Shown in pieces: positions 6,885-13,757 of a DNA stretch of 13,850 nucleotides. The position numbers and the translations under genes are program-made. The stretch's first letter is position 1, and each line of letters begins with the position of its first letter. Source of the DNA: Sulfuricurvum sp. (lineage in GTDB: Bacteria; Campylobacterota; Campylobacteria; Campylobacterales; Sulfurimonadaceae); contig JAGXHZ010000022.1 in the NCBI GenBank assembly GCA_024635855.1, positions 1 to 13,850 on the forward strand, written 5' to 3'. The notes below the pieces were generated by a model that saw only the letters and a program-made list of their open reading frames with translations, was not told the origin of the DNA and ran no database searches.

Positions 6885-7190
6885 ATGATAAGCTCAAATA
6901 TTTCTTCTCTTACATCGAATCAGACTTATATGAATAATAGTGCTAATAATGTAGCCAATGTTAATACGGATGGATTTATTCCAAAAAACACCCTTGTTAA
7001 AGAGAATGGAGGAAATTCTACTCAAGCGATAACTTCAAGAGCAGATGACACTAAATCGGAAAAATCACAGACCAATCTAACCAAAGAGATTACCGATCAA
7101 ATCTCTATCAAAAACATTACAGAAGCGAATGTGAATGCCATTCGCACTCAAGATGAAATGTTAGGTTCATTGCTCGATATTAAAGCTTAG
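6885..7190 (+). CDS. Miniature flagellar rod/hook-like protein (D0 helices only)
   Basis: The N-terminus (about 1-34) contains SSLTSNQTYMNNSANNVANV followed by NTDGF, the pattern that starts flagellar axial proteins such as FlgC, FlgG and FlgE. The C-terminus (about 63-100) contains LTKEITDQIS, EANVNAIRT and DEMLGSLLDIKA, the pattern that ends them. Between them is only a short polar, low-complexity linker; the D1 and D2 domains are missing. At 101 residues it is smaller than FlgC or FlgB. It could be a rod or junction component, an accessory of the export gate, or a cap-like piece. An AGAAGG ribosome-binding site lies at 6871-6876, and a TATACT box at 6852-6857 may be its -10. No flagellar genes surround it, and its last 11 bases overlap the convergent lipoprotein gene. 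Confidence 0.8.
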   Translation: MISSNISSLTSNQTYMNNSANNVANVNTDGFIPKNTLVKENGGNSTQAITSRADDTKSEKSQTNLTKEITDQISIKNITEANVNAIRTQDEMLGSLLDIKA

Positions 7191-8646
7191 AGAGTTTTAT
7201 TTTCTCCCGTTTTTGTGCAATAGGAAGTGGAGATTTTGTAAAAATATTCATACTTACTAATGTACTCAATAGCATATTGCTAAAATCAAAATTTTCAACA
7301 TCGGCACCAAGTTCAAGGGTACTTATTACAGCTCGACCAACAATCACTCTCCCCTTTAGCCCTGCTTTGTCTTTTGTCCGAATACCCCAAATATTGTGCA
7401 TTACCATAACGCTGTCTTCATACGTTCCAAGATAAAGAAGAACATGCCCTTTTTTATACAAAATCGTCTCAAAGGGAATTCCTCTTTCTTTGATCAAGCT
7501 AATTCTTTGAGAATTGTTTAAATCATTAAAAGGTATCACTTCTCCTTTCTTAGCTTGCTGAGCAGAATTGCGCGGTAACCAAATTCCAAAAGGGGTAACA
7601 AAATCACGAATCATTGAGGAACAATCGCGCTCTTCAAACATTCCGCCCCACCCGTACGTATTACGTAATAAATGAGTACCAAGCTTCATCAATTCATCTT
7701 TATTTATTAAACTGCTTCCAATATGGGCTGATTCTTTTGGAACAAAAAGTTCTTTTAATCTTCCGCTGTTGTCAACATATAAAGCTTTATAATTATCATT
7801 TGTCTCTTCTAAAAGCGGAAGAACCATACCAATACGTGAATACGCCATAAAGCGTTTATCGCTGTCACGTAAAGGAATTTTATCGTCAGTAATAAAAAGT
7901 TTTTCTTTTCTTTTTAAGATTTCAATTTGATCGCTGTTCAGTAGCGCAACACCGTTTGCTTCAACCCATCCTGAAGCACTGTTGGTAAAAATATAGACCC
8001 ATGCGCCATCCAATGAAGCGTGCGAGATAAAGAGAGGTTCATTAAATGCTACGCTGCTATTTTGAAGCAAATCAAAGGGATAACCATCTCCGGCTTTTTG
8101 AGGATTTTTATACAGAGGATTTGCTGTTGGGAATACGCGCATATTCATCCATTTGGTCGCGATAGCGTATTGATTTAACGTTGAAAATGCCTGAAAATTA
8201 CTTTGAGTTTCCATCTCATTAAACCATGATGCAGGCAATGGCTTTAAATTACTTCCATAGCCCGATTTAAATGCACTGACATACCATGCAGCTTCTTTGG
8301 CACAAATAGGTGCTGTTTGATAGTTCCAAGTTCGATAGTAATTTTCATCAAAATGTTTTTGAATTTCATATAAATTAGTTTGATTATTGGCATTTAGATT
8401 AACATACGGAGCCATAATTTGAGGATAATGGTCAAGATCACTAACTTTAGCCATATTTACTTGGGGTTCTGCTTCAATCTCTTGCACCAATGCTATATCA
8501 TCTGAAAGAGCGGTACTATTTCCCTCTACACAAAGAGGTGGTACGGGTGCCGAGGTTATGACTTGAGTCACTGCAATGCCACTCTTAGCACTGCAACCAC
8601 TTAAAATAAGTATCAAAATGAAAGCGATATATCTAAAAAAAATCAT
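7180..8646 (-). CDS. NlpC/P60 peptidoglycan hydrolase lipoprotein with SH3-like domains
   Basis: The 488-residue product starts with a lipoprotein signal (MIFFRYIAFILILILSGC); Cys18 of LSGC would be lipidated. A linker follows, then a helical region (about 80-160), two SH3-like regions (about 165-235 and 245-305), and a C-terminal NlpC/P60 domain. The catalytic Cys is Cys342 in ERDCSSMIRDF; KGHVLLYLG gives His401, and His417 in MHNIWG is the probable third residue. NlpC/P60 enzymes of this layout cut gamma-D-Glu-diaminopimelate bonds in cell-wall peptides. It should sit in the periplasm, anchored to a membrane. It starts 21 nt after the repressor gene and is probably cotranscribed with it. 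It overlaps the mini flagellar gene tail-to-tail. Confidence 0.9.
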   Translation of the reverse strand: MIFFRYIAFILILILSGCSAKSGIAVTQVITSAPVPPLCVEGNSTALSDDIALVQEIEAEPQVNMAKVSDLDHYPQIMAPYVNLNANNQTNLYEIQKHFDENYYRTWNYQTAPICAKEAAWYVSAFKSGYGSNLKPLPASWFNEMETQSNFQAFSTLNQYAIATKWMNMRVFPTANPLYKNPQKAGDGYPFDLLQNSSVAFNEPLFISHASLDGAWVYIFTNSASGWVEANGVALLNSDQIEILKRKEKLFITDDKIPLRDSDKRFMAYSRIGMVLPLLEETNDNYKALYVDNSGRLKELFVPKESAHIGSSLINKDELMKLGTHLLRNTYGWGGMFEERDCSSMIRDFVTPFGIWLPRNSAQQAKKGEVIPFNDLNNSQRISLIKERGIPFETILYKKGHVLLYLGTYEDSVMVMHNIWGIRTKDKAGLKGRVIVGRAVISTLELGADVENFDFSNMLLSTLVSMNIFTKSPLPIAQKREKIKLSKL

Positions 8647-8667
8647 ACAAAAAACCTTTGAATTTTG

Positions 8668-9327
8668 TCAGTCAATACAACCAAATCGTCCGACAACACG
8701 ACCAATAATTTCCACTTCATCACGACGCGCTATGGAAATAGGATAGTCTTTATTGTCCGAAATAATATCCAGTTTCCCATCAATTCTCACTTGCACCCGC
8801 TTAATAAAGAGTCCATGTTCTGTTCGAATCGTAAAGATTCCACCCCGTCCAACATCGGTTTTTGATCGATTAATAAAGACAATATCGTTATAACTAAAAG
8901 AGGGTTCCATCGAATCACCGGAAACATTTATCGCCTCTATAAACCGCAATTCTTTCTCACCACCCAGTGTTGCTACGAAATTTCCTTCAAGCATCAGCGG
9001 TTCAAAATCGAAATCACCATTTTCAGCACCACCGCCAGCAGATGCACTTACCGATGAAAAATATCGAACCATATAAAAACGGTTTGTCGGCTCTATCAAA
9101 CTTTCAGGCGACTGATTGTACAAAAGCCAATTAATAGCAATAGAACGCTTGGCACAAAAATCAAGTAATTCATTAAAGGGGATTTTATTTCTTTTTTTCA
9201 TAGTAGCAAAGTTCATTTGTGAAATATCCAATAACTCTGCAACATCTTTATCAAATACTTTTTTCTCAGCAAATTCACCTGAGACAACATCTTTAATGGT
9301 TTCTACTATATCAAAAAAACTTTTCAT
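8668..9327 (-). CDS. S24-family repressor (CI/LexA-like, helix-turn-helix plus peptidase)
   Basis: The 219-residue regulator has an N-terminal CI-type helix-turn-helix (about 20-70: DKDVAELLDISQMNF, MKKRNKIPFNELLDFC, INWLLYNQ) and a C-terminal S24/LexA-like peptidase. The catalytic pair is Ser139 in SGDSMEPSF and Lys176 in FIKRV, and SASAGGG holds a plausible Ala97-Gly98 autocleavage site. All residues needed for RecA-stimulated self-cleavage are present, so it may respond to DNA damage. The ATG at 9327 is chosen because GAGGGAG precedes it; the in-frame ATG at 9351 has no such site. It is divergent from a 27-codon ORF and upstream of the NlpC/P60 lipoprotein. It could be a host regulator or a domesticated phage repressor. 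No phage structural genes are nearby. Confidence 0.9.
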   Translation of the reverse strand: MKSFFDIVETIKDVVSGEFAEKKVFDKDVAELLDISQMNFATMKKRNKIPFNELLDFCAKRSIAINWLLYNQSPESLIEPTNRFYMVRYFSSVSASAGGGAENGDFDFEPLMLEGNFVATLGGEKELRFIEAINVSGDSMEPSFSYNDIVFINRSKTDVGRGGIFTIRTEHGLFIKRVQVRIDGKLDIISDNKDYPISIARRDEVEIIGRVVGRFGCID

Positions 9328-9362
9328 AATAAAATACTCCCTCTCATTCATTCAATAAAGAC

Positions 9363-9371
9363 ATTATGCCA
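9363..9371 (-). promoter_or_regulatory. Extended -10 promoter of the repressor gene
   Basis: The minus strand reads TGGCATAAT, an extended -10 with start near 9356, giving a leader of about 29 nt to the ATG at 9327. A TTGACA on the same strand lies 20 nt upstream of the CATAAT hexamer, longer than ideal, and is itself half of the inverted repeat at 9377-9394. Confidence 0.5.
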
Positions 9372-9376
9372 TATTA

Positions 9377-9394
9377 TTGACAAAAATATGTCAA
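9377..9394. promoter_or_regulatory. Inverted repeat, probable repressor operator 1
   Basis: TTGACA (9377-9382) and TGTCAA (9389-9394) form a perfect 6-bp inverted repeat with a 6-nt spacer, directly upstream of the repressor -10 box. A dimeric S24 repressor bound here would cover its own promoter, so autoregulation is likely. This is inferred from symmetry and location. Confidence 0.6.
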
Positions 9395-9420
9395 ATTGCA
9401 ATATTTTTAATCTTTATTTT

Positions 9421-9442
9421 TCAAATACCTTACTATTTGACA
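9421..9442. promoter_or_regulatory. Second inverted repeat, probable operator 2
   Basis: TCAAATA (9421-9427) and TATTTGA (9434-9440) form a perfect 7-bp inverted repeat with a 6-nt spacer. The right arm continues as TTTGACA to 9442, repeating the TGTCAAA half-site of the first inverted repeat on the other strand. The repeat lies just upstream of the 27-codon ORF, so two operators would flank the divergent control region. Confidence 0.5.
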
Positions 9443-9468
9443 ATTTAAAATACTAAAAGGCGGAGAAA

Positions 9469-9552
9469 ATGGCAAAGGTTATTATTAAAGCAAGTGGATT
9501 TATGAATCGTTTCGAAACAAAAATGGAGAAATGGGCATCACAACTATTTTAA
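9469..9552 (+). CDS. Possible 27-aa peptide divergent from the repressor
   Basis: A short ORF encodes MAKVIIKASGF followed by MNRFETKMEKWASQLF. An AAGGCGGAG ribosome-binding site (9457-9465) ends 3 nt before the ATG, so the core GGCGGAG is close but usable. Its place across the operator region from a CI-like repressor is where a Cro-like or effector gene is often found, but at 27 residues it is too short for a helix-turn-helix domain. It is basic and could be amphipathic. It may be a real small protein or the truncated remnant of a longer gene. Its last four bases overlap the convergent 42-aa membrane-protein gene. Confidence 0.4.
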   Translation: MAKVIIKASGFMNRFETKMEKWASQLF

Positions 9553-9677
9553 TTCGTTTTAGATTCATCCTTATCATATTCTTCTTCACGTTTAGAGAGA
9601 TGGTATCCTCTAAAAATAAAAATTATGAAAAGAACGAATAAAACGATAATAAAAGAATCAAGAATTTGAAATAACAT
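9549..9677 (-). CDS. Small single-pass membrane protein (42 aa), coupled to trmL
   Basis: This short ORF encodes MLFQILDSFIIVLFVLFIIF with one membrane helix (about 8-22), then a highly charged tail (SKREEEYDKDESK). Its ATG shares one base with the trmL TAA stop (TAATG), and AAGAAGG lies within the last trmL codons, so translation should be coupled to trmL. It is the last gene of the leuD operon. The family is not recognised. The helix-plus-acidic-tail layout recurs among small bacterial membrane proteins but does not reveal a function. Confidence 0.7.
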   Translation of the reverse strand: MLFQILDSFIIVLFVLFIIFIFRGYHLSKREEEYDKDESKTN

Positions 9678-10147
9678 TACATACCTTCTTGATATTCAAC
9701 AAAATTTTGCTTGATTGCTTCATATAAAATGATTCCTGTACTAATAGCAAGATTAAGACTGCGCCCCTCTTTGGTCATGGGTATGGTCATACATTGTTTT
9801 GGTGCAGACGCTAATATTTCAGCTGGGATGCCTGCTGTTTCGCTGCCAAAGAAAAGGTAATCCCCTGATTGAAATTTGTGGTCAAAATAAGGTTGTGTAG
9901 TTTTTGTTGTGGCAAAAAAGAAACGCTCACTCAGAGGATTATGTATAAAAAATTCCTCTATACTTTCCCAAACATGTAAATCAATTTTGTTCCAATAATC
10001 CAAACCAGCTCGACGAACCGCTTTTTCGTCAATATCAAAGCCTAAGGGCTTAATGAGATGAAGAGCTGAGCCTGTATTGACGCACAATCTGCCAATAGCT
10101 CCGGTGTTGTTTGGAATTTGGGGGGTTACTAATACAATATTAAACAT
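9677..10147 (-). CDS. trmL: tRNA (cytidine/uridine-2'-O-)-methyltransferase TrmL
   Basis: TrmL (YibK) is a SPOUT methyltransferase that 2'-O-methylates the wobble base 34 of leucine tRNAs, using S-adenosylmethionine. The 156-residue product has all three SPOUT motifs: PNNTGAIGRLCVNTG (12-26), FGSETAGIP (100-108) and IPMTKEGRSLNLA (122-134), the last two forming the trefoil knot that binds the cofactor. The length is normal for the family. The gene begins 2 nt after the purU stop and runs into a 42-codon membrane-protein gene by a TAATG overlap. A related SPOUT enzyme of similar size is less likely, given the exact motif set. Confidence 0.93.
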   Translation of the reverse strand: MFNIVLVTPQIPNNTGAIGRLCVNTGSALHLIKPLGFDIDEKAVRRAGLDYWNKIDLHVWESIEEFFIHNPLSERFFFATTKTTQPYFDHKFQSGDYLFFGSETAGIPAEILASAPKQCMTIPMTKEGRSLNLAISTGIILYEAIKQNFVEYQEGM

Positions 10148-10149
10148 AA

Positions 10150-10989
10150 TTAAAAGATAACAGTTCGGTTAGCATGAACAAAAATACGATCTTCAAGAGC
10201 AAGCTTCAAGGCACGAGAAAGAACGATTTTTTCAACATCACGCCCTGAACGCTGCATATCTTCCCATCCATAGGCGTGATCGATATGAATAACGTTCTGA
10301 GCGATAATCGGTCCTTCATCGAGATTATTGTTAACAAAATGGGCTGTTGCTCCAATGATTTTTACGCCACGTTCATACGCTTGTTTATAAGGATTTGCAC
10401 CGATAAATGCCGGTAAAAATGAGTGATGAATATTGATAATCTTATCTTCGTACGCATCCACAAATTGGGGAGTCAGGATTCGCATGTATTTTGCCAATAC
10501 CATATAATCAATCTCACCCAAAGAGCTTAAACACTCCAAGACTTTTTGCTCATGAGCCTCTCTGTCCAACCCCTCATGCGATACGGCATAAAAAGGGATG
10601 TCAAACTTCGATACTAAAGGCTCTAATGTATCATAATTGGAAACAACCCCTACAATAACCGCATCCAATTCACCCGCTTCATAACGAATCAAAATATCTC
10701 CAAGTGCGTGAGACTCTTTTGTAGCCATGAGAACGATTCGTTTTTTACGCGGAGCGATAACATCCAAGTGTACGTCAGAGGGTAGGACGGCGATCAGCTC
10801 ATTTTTAAGCGCTTCCATATCCGCTTCGCCGCTCACGACACTTCGCATAAAAAACTTATTATGGGTTTTATCTACAAATTCGTTATTGGATAAAATATTC
10901 AAATTTCGATGATAAAAAATACTGGATACTTTGTAAACCAACCCCTTTTCATCGTTGCATTGAATCAAAATTCGATATTGTTCTGTCAT
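10150..10989 (-). CDS. purU: Formyltetrahydrofolate deformylase
   Basis: PurU hydrolyses 10-formyltetrahydrofolate to formate and tetrahydrofolate, balancing one-carbon pools and supplying formate. The 279-residue product has an N-terminal ACT regulatory domain (about 5-78: YRILIQCNDEKGLVYKVSSI) and a C-terminal formyltransferase-fold domain (about 84-279). Catalytic residues seen are Asn186 and His188 in INIHHSFLPAF and Asp224 in NNNLDEGPII. Length and domain order are typical. In relatives the ACT domain responds to methionine and glycine. The gene follows the CiaD-like gene by 18 nt and precedes trmL by 2 nt. Its short leader has only a weak AAGG ribosome-binding site. Confidence 0.95.
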   Translation of the reverse strand: MTEQYRILIQCNDEKGLVYKVSSIFYHRNLNILSNNEFVDKTHNKFFMRSVVSGEADMEALKNELIAVLPSDVHLDVIAPRKKRIVLMATKESHALGDILIRYEAGELDAVIVGVVSNYDTLEPLVSKFDIPFYAVSHEGLDREAHEQKVLECLSSLGEIDYMVLAKYMRILTPQFVDAYEDKIINIHHSFLPAFIGANPYKQAYERGVKIIGATAHFVNNNLDEGPIIAQNVIHIDHAYGWEDMQRSGRDVEKIVLSRALKLALEDRIFVHANRTVIF

Positions 10990-11007
10990 GTAAGTCTTAG
11001 CCTTTGG

Positions 11008-11349
11008 TTATTTCACTTTAATTGTTTCGAGTCGATTGTCGATGGTAGCGAGTAAATATTCTAAAAAATTCAACGTCAGATCTACTTTTGCTTCAATTTG
11101 AACATTATTGGGCGATTGAAAACCTTCAAATAAAACTAAAAGACGCTCTCGAATACCATCTAATATTCTCATCTCATCATCATGAGAAGTAGTATTCTCA
11201 CTAACATTTTGAGAATATGAAGCTTGAGTTTCAACTAAACGTACTGCTTCAATAGACTCTTTCGTGATTGTTGGTATTTCTATTTCTCTGAGAGCACCAA
11301 TCTCTTCAATTTCTGCAAGAGTTGATAAAATAACATCTTTTAATTCCAT
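11008..11349 (-). CDS. CiaD-like conserved protein of Campylobacterota
   Basis: The 113-residue product starts [18 protein letters not shown] and ends with a helical region (DEMRILDGIRERLLVLFEGF, then VDLTLNFLEYLLATIDNRLE). A low-complexity Ser/Thr/Asn-rich linker separates the two. From memory, this matches the CiaD-like family; CiaD of Campylobacter jejuni lies near purU in a comparable gene order. CiaD itself is described as a secreted invasion antigen, but the free-living relatives need not share that role. The frame is open from a GTG at 11364; the ATG at 11349 fits the family start and overlaps the TPR gene by 10 nt. It is all-helical, acidic, and has no signal peptide or membrane segment. 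Confidence 0.7.
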   Translation of the reverse strand: MELKDVILSTLAEIEEIGALREIEIPTITKESIEAVRLVETQASYSQNVSENTTSHDDEMRILDGIRERLLVLFEGFQSPNNVQIEAKVDLTLNFLEYLLATIDNRLETIKVK

Positions 11350-11588
11350 GCTCGTAATAGCCACCTTTCAAATTGGATAAATTCGGCTTCCTCATCCATT
11401 TGGACAAAAAAAGCTTTCATCTCATTGTTAACGCCTAAAAACTTTTTACGCATTCCGGAGAGTCGTCGAATTGCTATTTTAGCATCTCCATTGGAAGGAT
11501 CTTTTTTTAAAATTTCTTTGTAAATTTCAAGAGCCTCCTCTTTGAGACCTTGAAGTTCATAAATATTTGCGAGGGTTAAAGTTTGCAT
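11340..11588 (-). CDS. Small TPR-repeat protein
   Basis: The 82-residue product contains one clear tetratricopeptide unit (about 1-34: [20 protein letters not shown], then [15 protein letters not shown]), followed by a helical C-terminal half with the acidic DEEAEF and a Trp-rich end ([10 protein letters not shown]). TPR units bind peptides of partner proteins; with only one or two here it probably acts in a complex. It overlaps the leuB 3' end by 13 nt and the CiaD-like start by 10 nt, so it is translationally coupled to both. A physical link to the CiaD-like protein is plausible but unproven. Its own ribosome-binding site is poor. Confidence 0.75.
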   Translation of the reverse strand: MQTLTLANIYELQGLKEEALEIYKEILKKDPSNGDAKIAIRRLSGMRKKFLGVNNEMKAFFVQMDEEAEFIQFERWLLRAWN

Positions 11589-12652
11589 TTCGCCGCTAAG
11601 TTAGCGATAATGGAACCCATCTCGCTGGTGGAACAAATCTCTTTAGCATCAAATGCCGCAATATCTTTGGTTCTATACCCTTGGGCTAACGCTTGCTTGA
11701 TACCATAGTCAATTCGATCAGCCGCTGCATTTTCACCCAATGCGTAACGAAGCATCATGGCAGCACTTGCGATGGTTGCGATAGGATTGGCGATTCCCTG
11801 ACCTGCAATATCCGGAGCAGAACCATGAATCGGTTCATATACACCAATAGCCGCTCCAACCGAAGCCGATGGAAGTAAACCGATAGAACCTGAGAGCATA
11901 CTCGCCTCATCACTCAAAATATCTCCGAAAATATTTCCCGTCAAAATGACGTCAAACTGTTTTGGATCACGAATCAACTGCATTGCAGCATTATCAACAT
12001 ACATATGTGAAAGCGCAACTTCTGGATACTCTTTAGAAACTTCGATGACCACTTCACGCCACAACTGACTGACATCCAACACATTTGCTTTATCGACGGA
12101 ACATACTTTTTTCGAACGTTCCATGGCAATTTTAAATGCTACGTGGGCAATACGGATAACTTCATCACGGGTGTACACCATGGTGTTCCAACCTTTATTC
12201 TCATCACGCCCTTTTGGTTCTCCGAAATAAATACCGCCGATAAGTTCACGCACCACCATCAAATCAACACCTTTGACGATCTCAGGCTTGAGGGAACTTG
12301 CATTGACAAGCTCATCGTACACATTTGCAGGACGTAGGTTAGCAAATACCCCTAACTCTTTGCGAAAACGGAGCAATCCGCTCTCAGGGCGTTTTTCTCT
12401 CGGAAGAGTATCCCATTTTTCACCGCCGATAGCACCAAAAAGGACTGCATCACTTGCCAATGAAACATTAATCGTCTCTTGCGGAAGCGGGTCGCCAGTA
12501 GCATCATACGCACATCCTCCCATTAATACTTCTTGGTAATTAAATTCAATGTCTTCAGATGCGGCTACAGCATCGAGAACTTTAGTCGCTTCATCGATAA
12601 TCTCAGGACCGATTCCGTCCCCTTTGATAAGGGCAATGTTGTATTTTTTCAT
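11576..12652 (-). CDS. leuB: 3-isopropylmalate dehydrogenase
   Basis: LeuB oxidises and decarboxylates 3-isopropylmalate with NAD to 4-methyl-2-oxopentanoate, the third step of leucine synthesis. The 358-residue product shows the family's GDGIGPEI (11-18), substrate-binding Arg95, Arg107 and Arg135 with Tyr142 ([14 protein letters not shown]), catalytic Lys188 (VDKANVL), and metal ligands Asp220, Asp244 and Asp248 ([12 protein letters not shown]). [15 protein letters not shown] (276-290) is the nucleotide-binding loop; the acidic Asp281 fits NAD rather than NADP. The length is normal. Its ATG shares a base with the leuD TAA stop (TAATG), so the two are tightly coupled. Confidence 0.97.
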   Translation of the reverse strand: MKKYNIALIKGDGIGPEIIDEATKVLDAVAASEDIEFNYQEVLMGGCAYDATGDPLPQETINVSLASDAVLFGAIGGEKWDTLPREKRPESGLLRFRKELGVFANLRPANVYDELVNASSLKPEIVKGVDLMVVRELIGGIYFGEPKGRDENKGWNTMVYTRDEVIRIAHVAFKIAMERSKKVCSVDKANVLDVSQLWREVVIEVSKEYPEVALSHMYVDNAAMQLIRDPKQFDVILTGNIFGDILSDEASMLSGSIGLLPSASVGAAIGVYEPIHGSAPDIAGQGIANPIATIASAAMMLRYALGENAAADRIDYGIKQALAQGYRTKDIAAFDAKEICSTSEMGSIIANLAAKCKL

Positions 12653-13161
12653 TACTGTTTTTCTCCTTGCGCTGCTATTTCTGCTGACGCGAAATTCATC
12701 AATCCGCCTGCGCTGATAAGTTCTTGCATAAAAGGCGGGATAGGGATAAAGTTATACACTTTTCCATTTGTCGTATTGGTAATCGTGCCCGCATCCATAT
12801 CAATACTCACCGATTCACCCTCTTTGATTTCCAAACTCTCCGGAAGTTCAAAAATAGGCAATCCCATATTAAATGCGTTACGGTAAAAAATACGGGCAAA
12901 AGTCGGTGCAATAATGGCAGCAACCCCAGCAGCTTTTAGAGCAATTGGAGCATGCTCACGAGATGAACCGCATCCAAAATTTTCATCTGCAACGATAATA
13001 TCACCGGGAGTCATTTTGGTCACAAATGTTGGATCGGCATCTTCCATAACGTGCTTTGCAAGCTCTTGCGGATTAGAGGTATTGAGGTAACGGGCAGCGA
13101 TAATAAGGTCGGTATCGATATCTTTACCGAAATTCCAAACTTTCCCTTCAATTTTTTGCAT
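12652..13161 (-). CDS. leuD: 3-isopropylmalate dehydratase small subunit (short LeuD type)
   Basis: LeuD is the small subunit of isopropylmalate isomerase, which works with the iron-sulfur subunit LeuC (not in the window) to interconvert 2- and 3-isopropylmalate. The 169-residue product has the aconitase swivel-domain signature [10 protein letters not shown] (63-72) and the N-terminal [14 protein letters not shown]. It belongs to the short form (about 165 residues), unlike the roughly 200-residue enteric LeuD. The frame extends one codon to a TTG at 13164, but the ATG at 13161, with AGGAT upstream, is the better start. It is the first gene of the operon, and leuB begins on its stop codon. Confidence 0.95.
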   Translation of the reverse strand: MQKIEGKVWNFGKDIDTDLIIAARYLNTSNPQELAKHVMEDADPTFVTKMTPGDIIVADENFGCGSSREHAPIALKAAGVAAIIAPTFARIFYRNAFNMGLPIFELPESLEIKEGESVSIDMDAGTITNTTNGKVYNFIPIPPFMQELISAGGLMNFASAEIAAQGEKQ

Positions 13162-13195
13162 CAAGGTATCCTATAAAGTATGATTTATTGGGCGA

Positions 13196-13201
13196 ATTAT
13201 A
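13196..13201 (-). promoter_or_regulatory. -10 box of the leuD operon
   Basis: The minus strand carries a consensus TATAAT within TTGGCTATAATTCG. A start near 13189 gives a leader of about 28 nt to the leuD ATG. No -35 is obvious at the right distance. A 14-nt perfect palindrome, GAGTTTTAAAACTC (13219-13232), lies where the -35 would be and could be a regulator site, although it is AT-rich and may be chance. Confidence 0.6.
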
Positions 13202-13238
13202 GCCAAGAAGTGTTGAAAGAGTTTTAAAACTCACCAAG

Positions 13239-13757
13239 TCACTTCGGTCGAAATGCCTTAATGACCTCTTCGTTGCACTCTAAATAATCTCCACCAATCA
13301 AATCAATGCAATACGGTACAGCAGGAAAGACCGCATCCAAACACTCACGAATGGATTTTGGTTTTCCAGGAAGATTGATTATGAGACTAGAACCGCGAAT
13401 TCCTGCCGTTTGACGAGACAAAATCGCAGTAGGAACGTATTTGAGACTCACCTGACGCATCAATTCACCAAATCCCGGCATCATCTTCTCGCAGACATTC
13501 TCCGTTGCCTCCGGCGTCACATCACGTAACGCGGGACCTGTTCCACCCGTAGTCACCACCAAACAACATCCTGTGTCACACAACTCAATCATCGTTGCTT
13601 CGATCGTTGCTTGGACATCAGGGATACAACGATAAACAATTTCATGAGGACTTTTCAAATAGTCTTTCATTGTGTCTTGGATAGCTACTCCAGATATATC
13701 CTCATAAATTCCCGCACTCGCACGGTCTGATGCTGTAATTACACCGATTTTAATCAT
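13239..13757 (-). CDS. mog: Molybdopterin adenylyltransferase
   Basis: Mog (MogA) adenylates molybdopterin before MoeA inserts molybdate, a late step of molybdenum-cofactor synthesis in the cytoplasm. The 172-residue product has the family's GVITASDRASAGIYED start (5-20), the pterin-binding TTGGTGPALRDVTPEAT loop (69-85) with the catalytic-region Asp79, and NLPGKPKSI (128-136). The length fits Mog; MoaB relatives are similar, but the RDVTPEAT loop and NLPGKP end favour Mog. The ATG at 13757 has an AGGAG ribosome-binding site. It is separated from leuD by 77 nt that hold the leuD -10 box, so it is probably transcribed separately. It is the second MoCF-fold protein in the window. Confidence 0.92.
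   Translation of the reverse strand: MIKIGVITASDRASAGIYEDISGVAIQDTMKDYLKSPHEIVYRCIPDVQATIEATMIELCDTGCCLVVTTGGTGPALRDVTPEATENVCEKMMPGFGELMRQVSLKYVPTAILSRQTAGIRGSSLIINLPGKPKSIRECLDAVFPAVPYCIDLIGGDYLECNEEVIKAFRPK

Noticed and set aside
9328..9351. The upstream ATG at 9351 for the S24 repressor
   Set aside because: It has no Shine-Dalgarno sequence, while GAGGGAG precedes the ATG at 9327, which also matches the usual start of the helix-turn-helix region.
8668..9552. A prophage at the repressor locus
   Set aside because: No integrase, terminase, capsid, tail or replication genes are present; both sides are ordinary chromosomal genes.
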